Positions 51,190 to 58,707 of a stretch of 64,000 nucleotides of DNA are shown here, piece by piece. The notes under the pieces were generated by a model. That model worked only from the letters and a program-made list of their open reading frames with translations, had not been told where the DNA came from and made no database searches. The stretch is from VBCK01 sp035511515 (lineage in GTDB: Bacteria > Pseudomonadota > Gammaproteobacteria > Burkholderiales > Burkholderiaceae_F). The stretch lies in contig DATKFG010000077.1 of NCBI GenBank assembly GCA_035511515.1, positions 1 through 64,000 of the forward strand, in the 5' to 3' direction. Both the position numbers and the translations under genes were made by a program. Position 1 is the first letter of the stretch; the number at the start of each line of letters is the position of its first letter.

Positions 51190-51663
51190 ATGCATAAGTC
51201 GCTGTATATCAATCCGGACAAATGCACCGGTTGCCTGCAGTGCGAGATGGCCTGCAGTTACGAGAACTACGGCGTCTTCAACCCCGCCAAGTCCCGCATC
51301 AAGGTCTTCGATTTCCATCACTCCGGTCGCAAGGTGCCGTACACCTGCACCCAGTGCGACGAAGCGTGGTGCCTGCACGCGTGCCCGGTCGACGCGATCC
51401 AGGTCGACGCGGCCACCGGAGCCAAGATCGTGCTGGAGAGCGTCTGCGTCGGCTGCAAGGTGTGCACGATCGCCTGTCCGTTCGGCACCGTCAATTACGT
51501 GCAGGACACCGGCAAAGTGCAGAAATGCGACCTGTGCGGAGGTCATCCGGCCTGCGTCGAGGCCTGCCCGACCGCCGCCATCACCTACGTCGATGCCGAC
51601 TGGACCGGACTGGAACGGATGAAGCAGTGGGCCGACAAGGTCGGCAATCAACCGCACGCGTAA
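51190..51663 (+). CDS. aorA: Tungsten aldehyde oxidoreductase, ferredoxin-like subunit AorA
   Basis: This 157-residue polyferredoxin has four [4Fe-4S] cysteine sets: CTGCLQCEMAC, CTQCDEAWCLHACP, CVGCKVCTIACP and CDLCGGHPACVEACP. In Aromatoleum aromaticum AOR this subunit carries electrons from the tungsten subunit to the flavin subunit. ATG 51190 has GGAG about 7 bases upstream; the in-frame ATG at 51064 lies inside modE. aorB follows 12 bases later. Confidence 0.9.
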   Translation: MHKSLYINPDKCTGCLQCEMACSYENYGVFNPAKSRIKVFDFHHSGRKVPYTCTQCDEAWCLHACPVDAIQVDAATGAKIVLESVCVGCKVCTIACPFGTVNYVQDTGKVQKCDLCGGHPACVEACPTAAITYVDADWTGLERMKQWADKVGNQPHA

Positions 51664-51675
51664 GGAGGCCGGATC

Positions 51676-53523
51676 ATGTCGTGGGCCGGGAAGATTCTGC
51701 GAGTGAACCTGACGGCGGGCAGCTGCACGCCGGAAGCGCTGAACCGGCAATGGGCGCGCGATTATCTCGGCCAGAGGGGGCTGGCCACCAAGTATTTCGT
51801 GGAGGAAGTCGACGCCAGGGTCGATCCACTGTCGCCCGCCAACAAGATCATCTGGGCGACCGGTCCGCTGACCGGGACGATGGCCTCCACCGGCGGCCGC
51901 TACTCGGTGATCACCAAGGGCGCCCTGACGGGCGCGATCGCCTGCTCGAACTCCGGCGGCTACTGGGGCGCCGAGCTGAAGATGGCCGGCTGGGACATGA
52001 TCATCTTCGAGGGCAAATCGCCCAAGCCGGTGTACCTGTGCATCGAGGACGACAAGGCGCAACTGCTCGACGCCGGTTACGTGTGGGGCAAGTCGGTCTG
52101 GGACACCGAACCGGCCATCAAGGCGAAGCACCAGGACCCGCAGATGCGCGTCAGCTGCATCGGGCGCGCGGGCGAGACAGGGTGCCTGTTCGCCGGCGTG
52201 ATGAACGACCTGCACCGGGCGGCCGGCCGTTCCGGGGTCGGAGCCGTGATGGGGAGCAAGAATCTGAAAGCGATCGCCGTGCGTGGAACGCGCGGCGTCG
52301 GCAACATCTCCGATCCGAAGGCGTTCATGGCCGCAACAACCGCGGCCAAGAAGGTGCTGGCCGACAACCCGGTGACCGGCCAGGGGCTGCCGAAGTACGG
52401 CACCCAGGTGCTGATGAACGTGATCAACGAGATCGGCGCCATGCCCACCCGCAATCACCGCGACGTGCAGTTCGAGGGCGCCAGGGACATCTCGGGCGAG
52501 GCGATGCACGAGCCGCGCAAGACCGATGGCAAGCCCAACCTGGTCACCAACCAGGCGTGTTTCGGCTGCACGATCGCCTGCGGCCGCATCTCCAAGATCG
52601 ACGAGACCCACTACACGGTCAAGACCCGCCCCGAGTACTGGGGCGCCTCGGGGGGGCTGGAGTACGAGGCCGCGTGGGCGCTGGGCTGCGCCAACGGGGT
52701 CAACGACCTGGAAGCGCTGACGTACGCGAACTTCATCTGCAACGAGGATGGCATGGACCCCATCTCGTTCGGCGCCACCGTCGGCGCCGTGATGGAGATG
52801 TACGAGATGGGCGTGCTGACCAAGGAGCAGATCGGAATCGAAGCGCCGTTCGGCTCGGCCCAGGCGTTGACGTATCTGGCCGAGGTCACCGCGCGCGGCG
52901 AGGGATTCGGCAAGGAGGTCGGCCTGGGCTCGGCGCGACTGACCGCCAGGTACGGGCACCCGGAGCTGTCGATGACGGTGAAGGGGCAGGAATTTCCCGC
53001 GTACGACTCGCGCGGAATCCAGGGGATGGGGCTGACCTACGCGACGTCCAATCGCGGCGCCTGCCATCTGCGCAGCTACACGGTGGCCTCCGAGGTGCTC
53101 GGCATTCCGTTCAAGACCGATCCGCTCGTGACCGACGGCAAGGCGGAGCTGGTCAAGGCGTTCCAGGATGCGACCGCGGTGTTCGATTCGGCCGGCATCT
53201 GCGTCTTCACCAGTTTCGCGTGGACGCTGGCCGATGTGCAGCCGCAGCTGGCGGCGGCCTGCACCGACGAGTTCACGCTCGAGGAGCTGAACCGGATCGG
53301 CGAGCGCATCTGGAACCTGGAGCGCGAGTTCAATCTGCGCGCCGGCTTCACCGCGAAGGACGACACGTTGCCCAAACGCCTGCTGACGGAACCGGCCAAG
53401 ACGGGTCCGGCCAAGGGTCTGGTCAACGGCCTGCCCAGGATGCTGCCCGAGTACTACAAGATCCGAGGCTGGGACAGCGACGGACGCCCGACCGCGCAGA
53501 CCCGGGCGCGCCTGGGGCTGTGA
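51676..53523 (+). CDS. aorB: Tungsten-containing aldehyde oxidoreductase catalytic subunit AorB
   Basis: This 615-residue W-bis-pyranopterin enzyme oxidises aldehydes to acids. AOR-family signs are the N-terminal GKILRVNLTAG, TGPLTGTMASTGGRYSVITKGALTG, and CFGCTIAC for part of the proximal [4Fe-4S] ligand set. The length (about 605-615) fits. The AorABC-type arrangement points to the mesophilic subfamily that also reduces NAD and can use hydrogen, as shown for A. aromaticum; that chemistry is inferred here. Confidence 0.93.
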   Translation: MSWAGKILRVNLTAGSCTPEALNRQWARDYLGQRGLATKYFVEEVDARVDPLSPANKIIWATGPLTGTMASTGGRYSVITKGALTGAIACSNSGGYWGAELKMAGWDMIIFEGKSPKPVYLCIEDDKAQLLDAGYVWGKSVWDTEPAIKAKHQDPQMRVSCIGRAGETGCLFAGVMNDLHRAAGRSGVGAVMGSKNLKAIAVRGTRGVGNISDPKAFMAATTAAKKVLADNPVTGQGLPKYGTQVLMNVINEIGAMPTRNHRDVQFEGARDISGEAMHEPRKTDGKPNLVTNQACFGCTIACGRISKIDETHYTVKTRPEYWGASGGLEYEAAWALGCANGVNDLEALTYANFICNEDGMDPISFGATVGAVMEMYEMGVLTKEQIGIEAPFGSAQALTYLAEVTARGEGFGKEVGLGSARLTARYGHPELSMTVKGQEFPAYDSRGIQGMGLTYATSNRGACHLRSYTVASEVLGIPFKTDPLVTDGKAELVKAFQDATAVFDSAGICVFTSFAWTLADVQPQLAAACTDEFTLEELNRIGERIWNLEREFNLRAGFTAKDDTLPKRLLTEPAKTGPAKGLVNGLPRMLPEYYKIRGWDSDGRPTAQTRARLGL

Positions 53524-53542
53524 GCGGGCGACCGCAGGACGC

Positions 53543-54811
53543 ATGAAGCACGTCATACTCGGCAACGGGCCGGCCGGCGTGATTGGCGCCGAGTCGATCC
53601 GCAAGTACGCCGACCACGACGAAATCACGCTGGTCGGCGACGAGCCGGAACCGCCCTATTCGAGGATGGCGATTCCGTACCTGCTGAGCGGCCGGATCGA
53701 CGAAGCGGGAACCTACCTGCGCAAGGCGGAGGGCCACTACCGCGACAAGGGCATCACGCTGCGCCGCGGTCGGGCGAAAGCGGTCGATACCGCGGCGCGC
53801 AGGCTCGTTTTCGAAGACGGCGCGGTCCTGCCCTTCGACCGCCTGATGATCGCGACCGGGTCCCGGCCAGCCAGGCTTCCGATCGCGGGCGCCGACCTGC
53901 CCGGGGTCAATCCCTGCTGGACGCTCGCCGACGCCCGCCAGATCATGCAGCGGGCCGCACCGTCGGCCCGCGTCCTGCAGATCGGCGCTGGCTTCATCGG
54001 GTGCATCATCCTGCAGGCGCTGGTCGATCGCGGGGTCTCGCTGACGGTGGTCGAAATGGGCGACCGGATGGTGCCGCGCATGATGGGACAGGTCGCGGGC
54101 ACGATGATCCGGCGCTGGGTCGAGTCCAAGGGCATCCGGGTTTTCACGTCGACAAGCGTGGATGCCATCGAACCCGGGCCGTCCGGCGCACTGACGGTGT
54201 GCCTGAGCAACGGGCAAAGGATCACGGCCGATCTGGTGATCTCGGCGACCGGCGTCAAGCCGAACATCGGGTTTCTCGCGGGATCGGGCATCGCGTGCGG
54301 CCAGGGCGTGCTGGCCGATGCGCAAATGCAGACCAACGTCGAGGGCATCTATGCGGCCGGCGACTGCGCCGAGGCGTTCGATCCGATGCTGGGTCGGCAC
54401 GTGGTCAGCGCGATCCAGCCCAACGCCGCCGACCAGGCGCTGTGCGCGGCCATGAACATGATCGGGCGGCGCGCGATGCTGCCCTGCGTCACGCAGATCA
54501 ACGTGCTGGACACGCTGGGGTTGATCTCCGCGTCGTTCGGGAGCTGGGAGGGAGTCGCCGGCGGTGACCATGTCGAGCGCCGGGACGAGCGCAACTGCCG
54601 CCTGATCCGCCTCGAGTTCGGCGGCGACGTGCTGGTCGGAGCCAACACGATCGGCCTGACCGAGGGGGTCGGCGTCTTGCGGGGACTTATCCAGTCGCGC
54701 GTTCCTCTGGGTCGCTGGAAAGAGCGGCTGATGGCCGATCCGCTGCTGTTGAGCGAGGCGTATCTGTCCTGCGCACAGGCGCAGTCGTCATGGGGTCTGA
54801 AGGCGGCCTGA
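53543..54811 (+). CDS. aorC: FAD-dependent NAD(P) oxidoreductase subunit AorC
   Basis: This 422-residue flavoprotein has the FAD site VILGNGPAGVIGAESI near the N-terminus, an ATGSRPARLPI motif, a central NAD(P) site (RVLQIGAGFIGCIILQAL) and GIYAAGDCAE. It links the iron-sulfur subunit to NAD. Only one frame is sensible, and it begins 19 bases after aorB. It is related to the nitrite reductase/rubredoxin reductase flavoprotein group. Confidence 0.88.
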   Translation: MKHVILGNGPAGVIGAESIRKYADHDEITLVGDEPEPPYSRMAIPYLLSGRIDEAGTYLRKAEGHYRDKGITLRRGRAKAVDTAARRLVFEDGAVLPFDRLMIATGSRPARLPIAGADLPGVNPCWTLADARQIMQRAAPSARVLQIGAGFIGCIILQALVDRGVSLTVVEMGDRMVPRMMGQVAGTMIRRWVESKGIRVFTSTSVDAIEPGPSGALTVCLSNGQRITADLVISATGVKPNIGFLAGSGIACGQGVLADAQMQTNVEGIYAAGDCAEAFDPMLGRHVVSAIQPNAADQALCAAMNMIGRRAMLPCVTQINVLDTLGLISASFGSWEGVAGGDHVERRDERNCRLIRLEFGGDVLVGANTIGLTEGVGVLRGLIQSRVPLGRWKERLMADPLLLSEAYLSCAQAQSSWGLKAA

Positions 54812-54843
54812 GCGCTGGTGGTCTGTTGTAAGCTCGGTGTGCC

Positions 54844-55110
54844 ATGCAGATCACGTTCAAGCTGCACGCGACGCTGACCGACTATCTGCCGCGCGACGCG
54901 GAAGGGCGCAAGCCGCACTACAACCAGCTCCAGGTCGATGTTCCCGATGGCTGCGACGTGCAGTCGGTGATCGACCGGTTCCAGCTGCCACCGCGGCAGG
55001 TGCACCTCGTGCTGGTCAACGGCGTGTACGTAGCGCCGGCGACGCGTTCGATGCGGCGGTTGAGCGACGGCGACGCGCTCGCCATATGGCCGCCGATCGC
55101 CGGCGGTTAG
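54844..55110 (+). CDS. MoaD/ThiS-like sulfur carrier of the AOR operon
   Basis: This 88-residue beta-grasp protein ends in the conserved double glycine (PPIAGG), as in MoaD, where the terminal Gly becomes a thiocarboxylate for pterin dithiolene synthesis. Dedicated MoaD-like proteins accompany tungsten AOR genes in several microbes and may serve the tungsten form of the cofactor. It follows aorC by 32 bases. Confidence 0.88.
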   Translation: MQITFKLHATLTDYLPRDAEGRKPHYNQLQVDVPDGCDVQSVIDRFQLPPRQVHLVLVNGVYVAPATRSMRRLSDGDALAIWPPIAGG

Positions 55111-55139
55111 CCGCCTGTGGAACCGCGGGATCGCCGCGC

Positions 55140-55433
55140 GTGTCCGACGAAGCGGTCCTGTGCCGCGAGATGGGCTGCACACGCGACGAATTCCTCGCAT
55201 GGCTGCCCGCGGCCGTGCGGGGCGCCGCCTTCGACCTCGACGGCGATCTGATCCGGATCGGTTACGCTGGCGGCGAGGTCCTGATTCAAATGGGCCAGGC
55301 CGCCGAACGCAGGCTGGGATTGCTGTCGCTTCCGGTGCTGCCGGTTTCGATCCGCCTGGTCGGAATCGACGCGCCGCGCCGGGACGAATTCCTGCAGCAC
55401 TTCGACCTGTTCATGCGCCGCGGCGGCGGCTGA
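55140..55433 (+). CDS. Small unknown protein of the AOR operon
   Basis: This 97-residue protein begins at GTG 55140 (MSDEAVLCREMGCTRDEF). No family is recognised. It is soluble, with two Cys near the start (LCREMGC) and a predicted alpha/beta make-up (GDLIRIGYAGGEVLIQMGQAAERRLG). Its position between the MoaD-like gene and moeA suggests a role in cofactor or enzyme maturation, perhaps as an AOR-specific chaperone. Frames running into the next gene are shadows. Confidence 0.55.
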   Translation: MSDEAVLCREMGCTRDEFLAWLPAAVRGAAFDLDGDLIRIGYAGGEVLIQMGQAAERRLGLLSLPVLPVSIRLVGIDAPRRDEFLQHFDLFMRRGGG

Positions 55434-55445
55434 AGGAAGCGCGAC

Positions 55446-56678
55446 ATGCCAGTCACAGTGGACGTACGGATGCAGGGCTTCCGGCAACGCAGCGAGGTGC
55501 CGGCGGTTCTGGAATGGATCGACCGCAACGCGTCACGGATGGATGCGGAAGTCGTGCCGTTGGAAGCCGCCACCGGCCGGGTGCTCGCCGAAGACGTGAT
55601 CGCCCCGATCGATGTCCCGGGCTTCGATCGGGCGGCGATGGACGGTTACGCGCTTCGGGGCGAGGACACGGCAGGAGCAAGCGAATACAACCCGCTGTCG
55701 TTCCCGCTCGCCGGCCAGGTCCTGCCGGGCGAACGCTTCCGCGGCGGGGCCGCGGCCCGCGAGGCCGTCAGGATCATGACCGGCGCCCCGGTGCCGGAGG
55801 GTCTGGACGCGGTCGTGCCGGCCGAGTTCGCCGCCGAAACGGCCGGGCAGATCGAGATCACGCGGCCGGTCGCACCGGGCCAGCACGTCGCCCATCGGGG
55901 CGAGGATGTGGCCGCGGGAACGGCGGTGCTCACCGCCACTCGGAAATTGCGTGCGCAGGACGTGGCACTGGCGGCATCGCTGGGGCTTTCCCACGTTCCG
56001 GTGGTGCGGCAGCCGCGCGTACGCATCGTCGTCACCGGAAACGAAGTGGTGGCGCCGGGAACGTCGAAGAGCCTGTATCAGATCTACGACGCCAACTCCT
56101 ACATGCTTCGCGCGCTCATCCAGCGCGACGGGGGAATGCTGGAGGCGGCCTATCGCCTCAGGGACGACCCCGAAGTCATCCGGGGGGCGCTCAGAGCGCC
56201 GGGAGCGGACGTGATCCTGATTTCCGGAGGCTCGAGCGTCGGAGCCGAGGATCATGCGCCGCGCCTGGTTGCCGAACTGGGAGAACTCGCCATTCACGGG
56301 GTCGCGATGCGGCCGTCCAGTCCGGCGGGAGCAGGGCGAATCGGATCGGCGTTGGTGTTCCTGCTTCCGGGCAATCCCGTATCGTGCCTGTGCGCCTACG
56401 ATTTTTTCGCGGGCCGCGCGATCCGCCTTTGCAGCGGGCTGCCCGCAGGCTGGCCGCATCGCACCAGGGCATGCACCGTTGCCCGCAAGATCGTCTCGGC
56501 GATCGGGCGGGTCGATTATTGCCGCGTGCGCCTGCTCGGCGGTGAAGCCGAGCCGATCGCGCTCAGCGGGGCATCGAACCTGTCGTCGACGACGCGCGCG
56601 GACGGATTCGTGATCGTCCCGGCCGAGAGCGAAGGCTACGGGCCGGGCGCCGCGGTCACGGTGTACCTTTACGATTGA
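55446..56678 (+). CDS. moeA: Molybdopterin molybdenumtransferase MoeA (first copy)
   Basis: This 410-residue protein inserts metal into adenylated molybdopterin. The MoeA landmarks are present: VPGFDRAAMDGYALRGEDT, VRIMTGAPVPEGLDAVVPAE, VVTGNEVVAPGT, ISGGSSVGAEDHAP and FLLPGNPVSCLCAYDFF. Several positions differ from the second copy, including the region after GGSS. Standing 12 bases after the AOR genes, it may be specialised for tungsten, as discussed for MoeA pairs in W-using microbes. Confidence 0.92.
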   Translation: MPVTVDVRMQGFRQRSEVPAVLEWIDRNASRMDAEVVPLEAATGRVLAEDVIAPIDVPGFDRAAMDGYALRGEDTAGASEYNPLSFPLAGQVLPGERFRGGAAAREAVRIMTGAPVPEGLDAVVPAEFAAETAGQIEITRPVAPGQHVAHRGEDVAAGTAVLTATRKLRAQDVALAASLGLSHVPVVRQPRVRIVVTGNEVVAPGTSKSLYQIYDANSYMLRALIQRDGGMLEAAYRLRDDPEVIRGALRAPGADVILISGGSSVGAEDHAPRLVAELGELAIHGVAMRPSSPAGAGRIGSALVFLLPGNPVSCLCAYDFFAGRAIRLCSGLPAGWPHRTRACTVARKIVSAIGRVDYCRVRLLGGEAEPIALSGASNLSSTTRADGFVIVPAESEGYGPGAAVTVYLYD

Positions 56679-56689
56679 CCGGCTCATCG

Positions 56690-58654
56690 ATGTCCATCTC
56701 CACGTCACGCCCTCCAACCGGACCGCGCCCTGACGCGGGCCAAACGCAGTTTCTCGACGTCATCACGCGGGACGAGGCGACCGCTCGATTCCGTCAGCAC
56801 CTGACCCTGGCGCCGCTCGGCGCCGAGACCGTCCCGTTGCGCTCCGCACTGCATCGCGTGCTGGCGGCCGACGTCATCGCGGGCGTCGACGTTCCGGGCT
56901 TCGATCGCTCCAACGTGGACGGCTTCGCCGTCATCGCAGCCGATACCTTCGGCGCCATGGATGAACGTCCCGTCACCGCAGTGCTCAACGACGAGATCCT
57001 GGCCCCGGGCGTAGTGGCCGCCACGCCGGTGGTGCACCGCCACGCGACGCCGATCGCTACCGGCGGCATGCTTCCGCGCGGCGCCGACGCGGTGCTGATG
57101 GTCGAGTATTCGGAGGCCATCAGTGCGGGTCAGGGCGCGACCCTGGAGATCCGGCGTCCGGTCACCCCGGGGGAGAACGTGAGCTATACCGCCACCGATA
57201 TCGCTCGCGGCGAAACGGTGCTGCGTGCGGGCACCCGCCTCACGTCGCGCGAAATCGGAGTGCTGGCGGCTGTGGGCGTTGCCGAGGTCGGCGTCTATCG
57301 CCGTCCCCGCGTGGCGATCTTTTCAACGGGCAACGAGATCGTGGCACCGGGATCACCACTGCGGCCCGGCGCGGTGTACGACTCCAATGCAGCGATCGTC
57401 GGGGCCGCGGTGGAGGAACTCGGCGGCACCCCGGTTCATCTGGGCGTCGTGGCGGACGACGAGGCGGCGCTGGCGAGCGCGCTGGCGCGGGCACTGGAGT
57501 CCGACGCCGTCGTTTTTTCCGGAGGCACGTCCAAGGGCGCGGGTGACCTCTCGTACCGGGTGGTCAGCCGGCTTCGCGATCCGGGCATCGTCGCGCATGG
57601 GGTTGCGCTCAAGCCGGGCAAGCCGATCTGCCTTGCCGTGACCGCCGGCAAGCCGGTCGTGATCCTGCCGGGATTTCCGACGTCGGCGATCTTCACGTTC
57701 CACGAGTTCGTGGCACCCGTGTTGCGCGCGTACGCGGGCCTGCCGGTCGAACGCCGCAATGCGGTCGAAGCGACGTTGCCGATGCGCGTGAACTCGGAAC
57801 GAGGGCGCACCGAATACCTGCTGGTCGGCCTGGTGCAGGCCGGCGAGCGCCTGGCCGCCTACCCGATGGGCAAGGGATCGGGTTCGGTGACCACCTTCAG
57901 TGCCGCCGACGGCTTCATCACGATCGACCAGCACACCGAGATCCTGGACGCGGGAAGCACGGTGCGCGTGCAGCTGCTGGGCGGGCATGTCGAGCCCGCC
58001 GACCTCGTGATCATCGGGAGCCATTGCGTCGGCCTCGACCTGCTGATCGGCAAGTTGACAGCCCGCGGGATCCGCACCAAGGCGCTTTACGTGGGGAGCA
58101 TGGGCGGTCTGGCGGCCTGCAAGCGGGGCGAATGCGATATTGCCGGCATTCATCTGCTCGACCCGGCGTCGGGCGAGTACAACCGGCCATTGCTGACCGC
58201 CGGCCTGTCGCTGGTGCCCGGCTACGGTCGCATGCAGGGTCTCGTGCACCGACGTGGCGATGCGCGTTTCGAGGGGCGAAGTCTCCAAGAGGCGGTCGCG
58301 GCCGCGTGCAACGACGCCGGATGTGTGATGGTCAATCGCAACGCGGGCAGCGGAACCCGGATATTGGTCGACCAGCTCCTGGGCACGCGAAGACCACCCG
58401 GCTACGGTGTCCAGACAAGATCGCACAATGCGGTTGCCGCGGCGGTCGCTCAAGGTCGTGCCGACTGGGGCCTGGCCATCGACACGGTCGCGGCCCAATA
58501 CGGACTCGGATTCATCCGCATGCAGGAGGAACGCTACGACTTCGTTGTTCCGACCGCACGGGTCGGCCGTCCCCCTGTGCAGGCGTTCTGCGCGCTGCTA
58601 GGCGATCCCGGGATCCGCAGCGAGCTTCGCGCCCTGGGATTCCGGATCGACTGA
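56690..58654 (+). CDS. MoeA fused to a PBP-like domain (second copy)
   Basis: In this 654-residue protein residues 1-425 are a complete MoeA with VPGFDRSNVDGFAVIAADT, GAVYDSNAAIVGAAVEELGG, FSGGTSKGAGDLSYRVV and ILPGFPTSAIFTFHEF. Residues about 440-654 are a periplasmic-binding-type domain with GECDIAGIHLLDP, MVNRNAGSGTRILVDQLLG and ADWGLAIDTVAAQYGLGF. This domain also ends the HTH regulator at 48462-49535. The start is ATG 56690; TTG 56675 overlaps the first moeA. It is convergent with fdsA. Confidence 0.9.
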   Translation: MSISTSRPPTGPRPDAGQTQFLDVITRDEATARFRQHLTLAPLGAETVPLRSALHRVLAADVIAGVDVPGFDRSNVDGFAVIAADTFGAMDERPVTAVLNDEILAPGVVAATPVVHRHATPIATGGMLPRGADAVLMVEYSEAISAGQGATLEIRRPVTPGENVSYTATDIARGETVLRAGTRLTSREIGVLAAVGVAEVGVYRRPRVAIFSTGNEIVAPGSPLRPGAVYDSNAAIVGAAVEELGGTPVHLGVVADDEAALASALARALESDAVVFSGGTSKGAGDLSYRVVSRLRDPGIVAHGVALKPGKPICLAVTAGKPVVILPGFPTSAIFTFHEFVAPVLRAYAGLPVERRNAVEATLPMRVNSERGRTEYLLVGLVQAGERLAAYPMGKGSGSVTTFSAADGFITIDQHTEILDAGSTVRVQLLGGHVEPADLVIIGSHCVGLDLLIGKLTARGIRTKALYVGSMGGLAACKRGECDIAGIHLLDPASGEYNRPLLTAGLSLVPGYGRMQGLVHRRGDARFEGRSLQEAVAAACNDAGCVMVNRNAGSGTRILVDQLLGTRRPPGYGVQTRSHNAVAAAVAQGRADWGLAIDTVAAQYGLGFIRMQEERYDFVVPTARVGRPPVQAFCALLGDPGIRSELRALGFRID

Positions 58655-58680
58655 CAGGGGTCGCGACACCGGTGGATGCA

Positions 58681-58702
58681 CGCGCGCCGCCGCCGGCGCG
58701 CG
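58681..58702. terminator. GC-rich hairpin between convergent moeA-PBP and fdsA
   Basis: A perfect 9-bp stem CGCGCGCCG/CGGCGCGCG with a 4-base loop lies in the 53-base gap between the two stops. It has no T tract, so termination is possible rather than shown. Confidence 0.4.
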
Positions 58703-58707
58703 AACGC

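Noticed and set aside
51061..53628. 855-residue minus-strand frame opposite aorA and aorB
   Set aside because: No recognisable motif; antisense of two confident genes.
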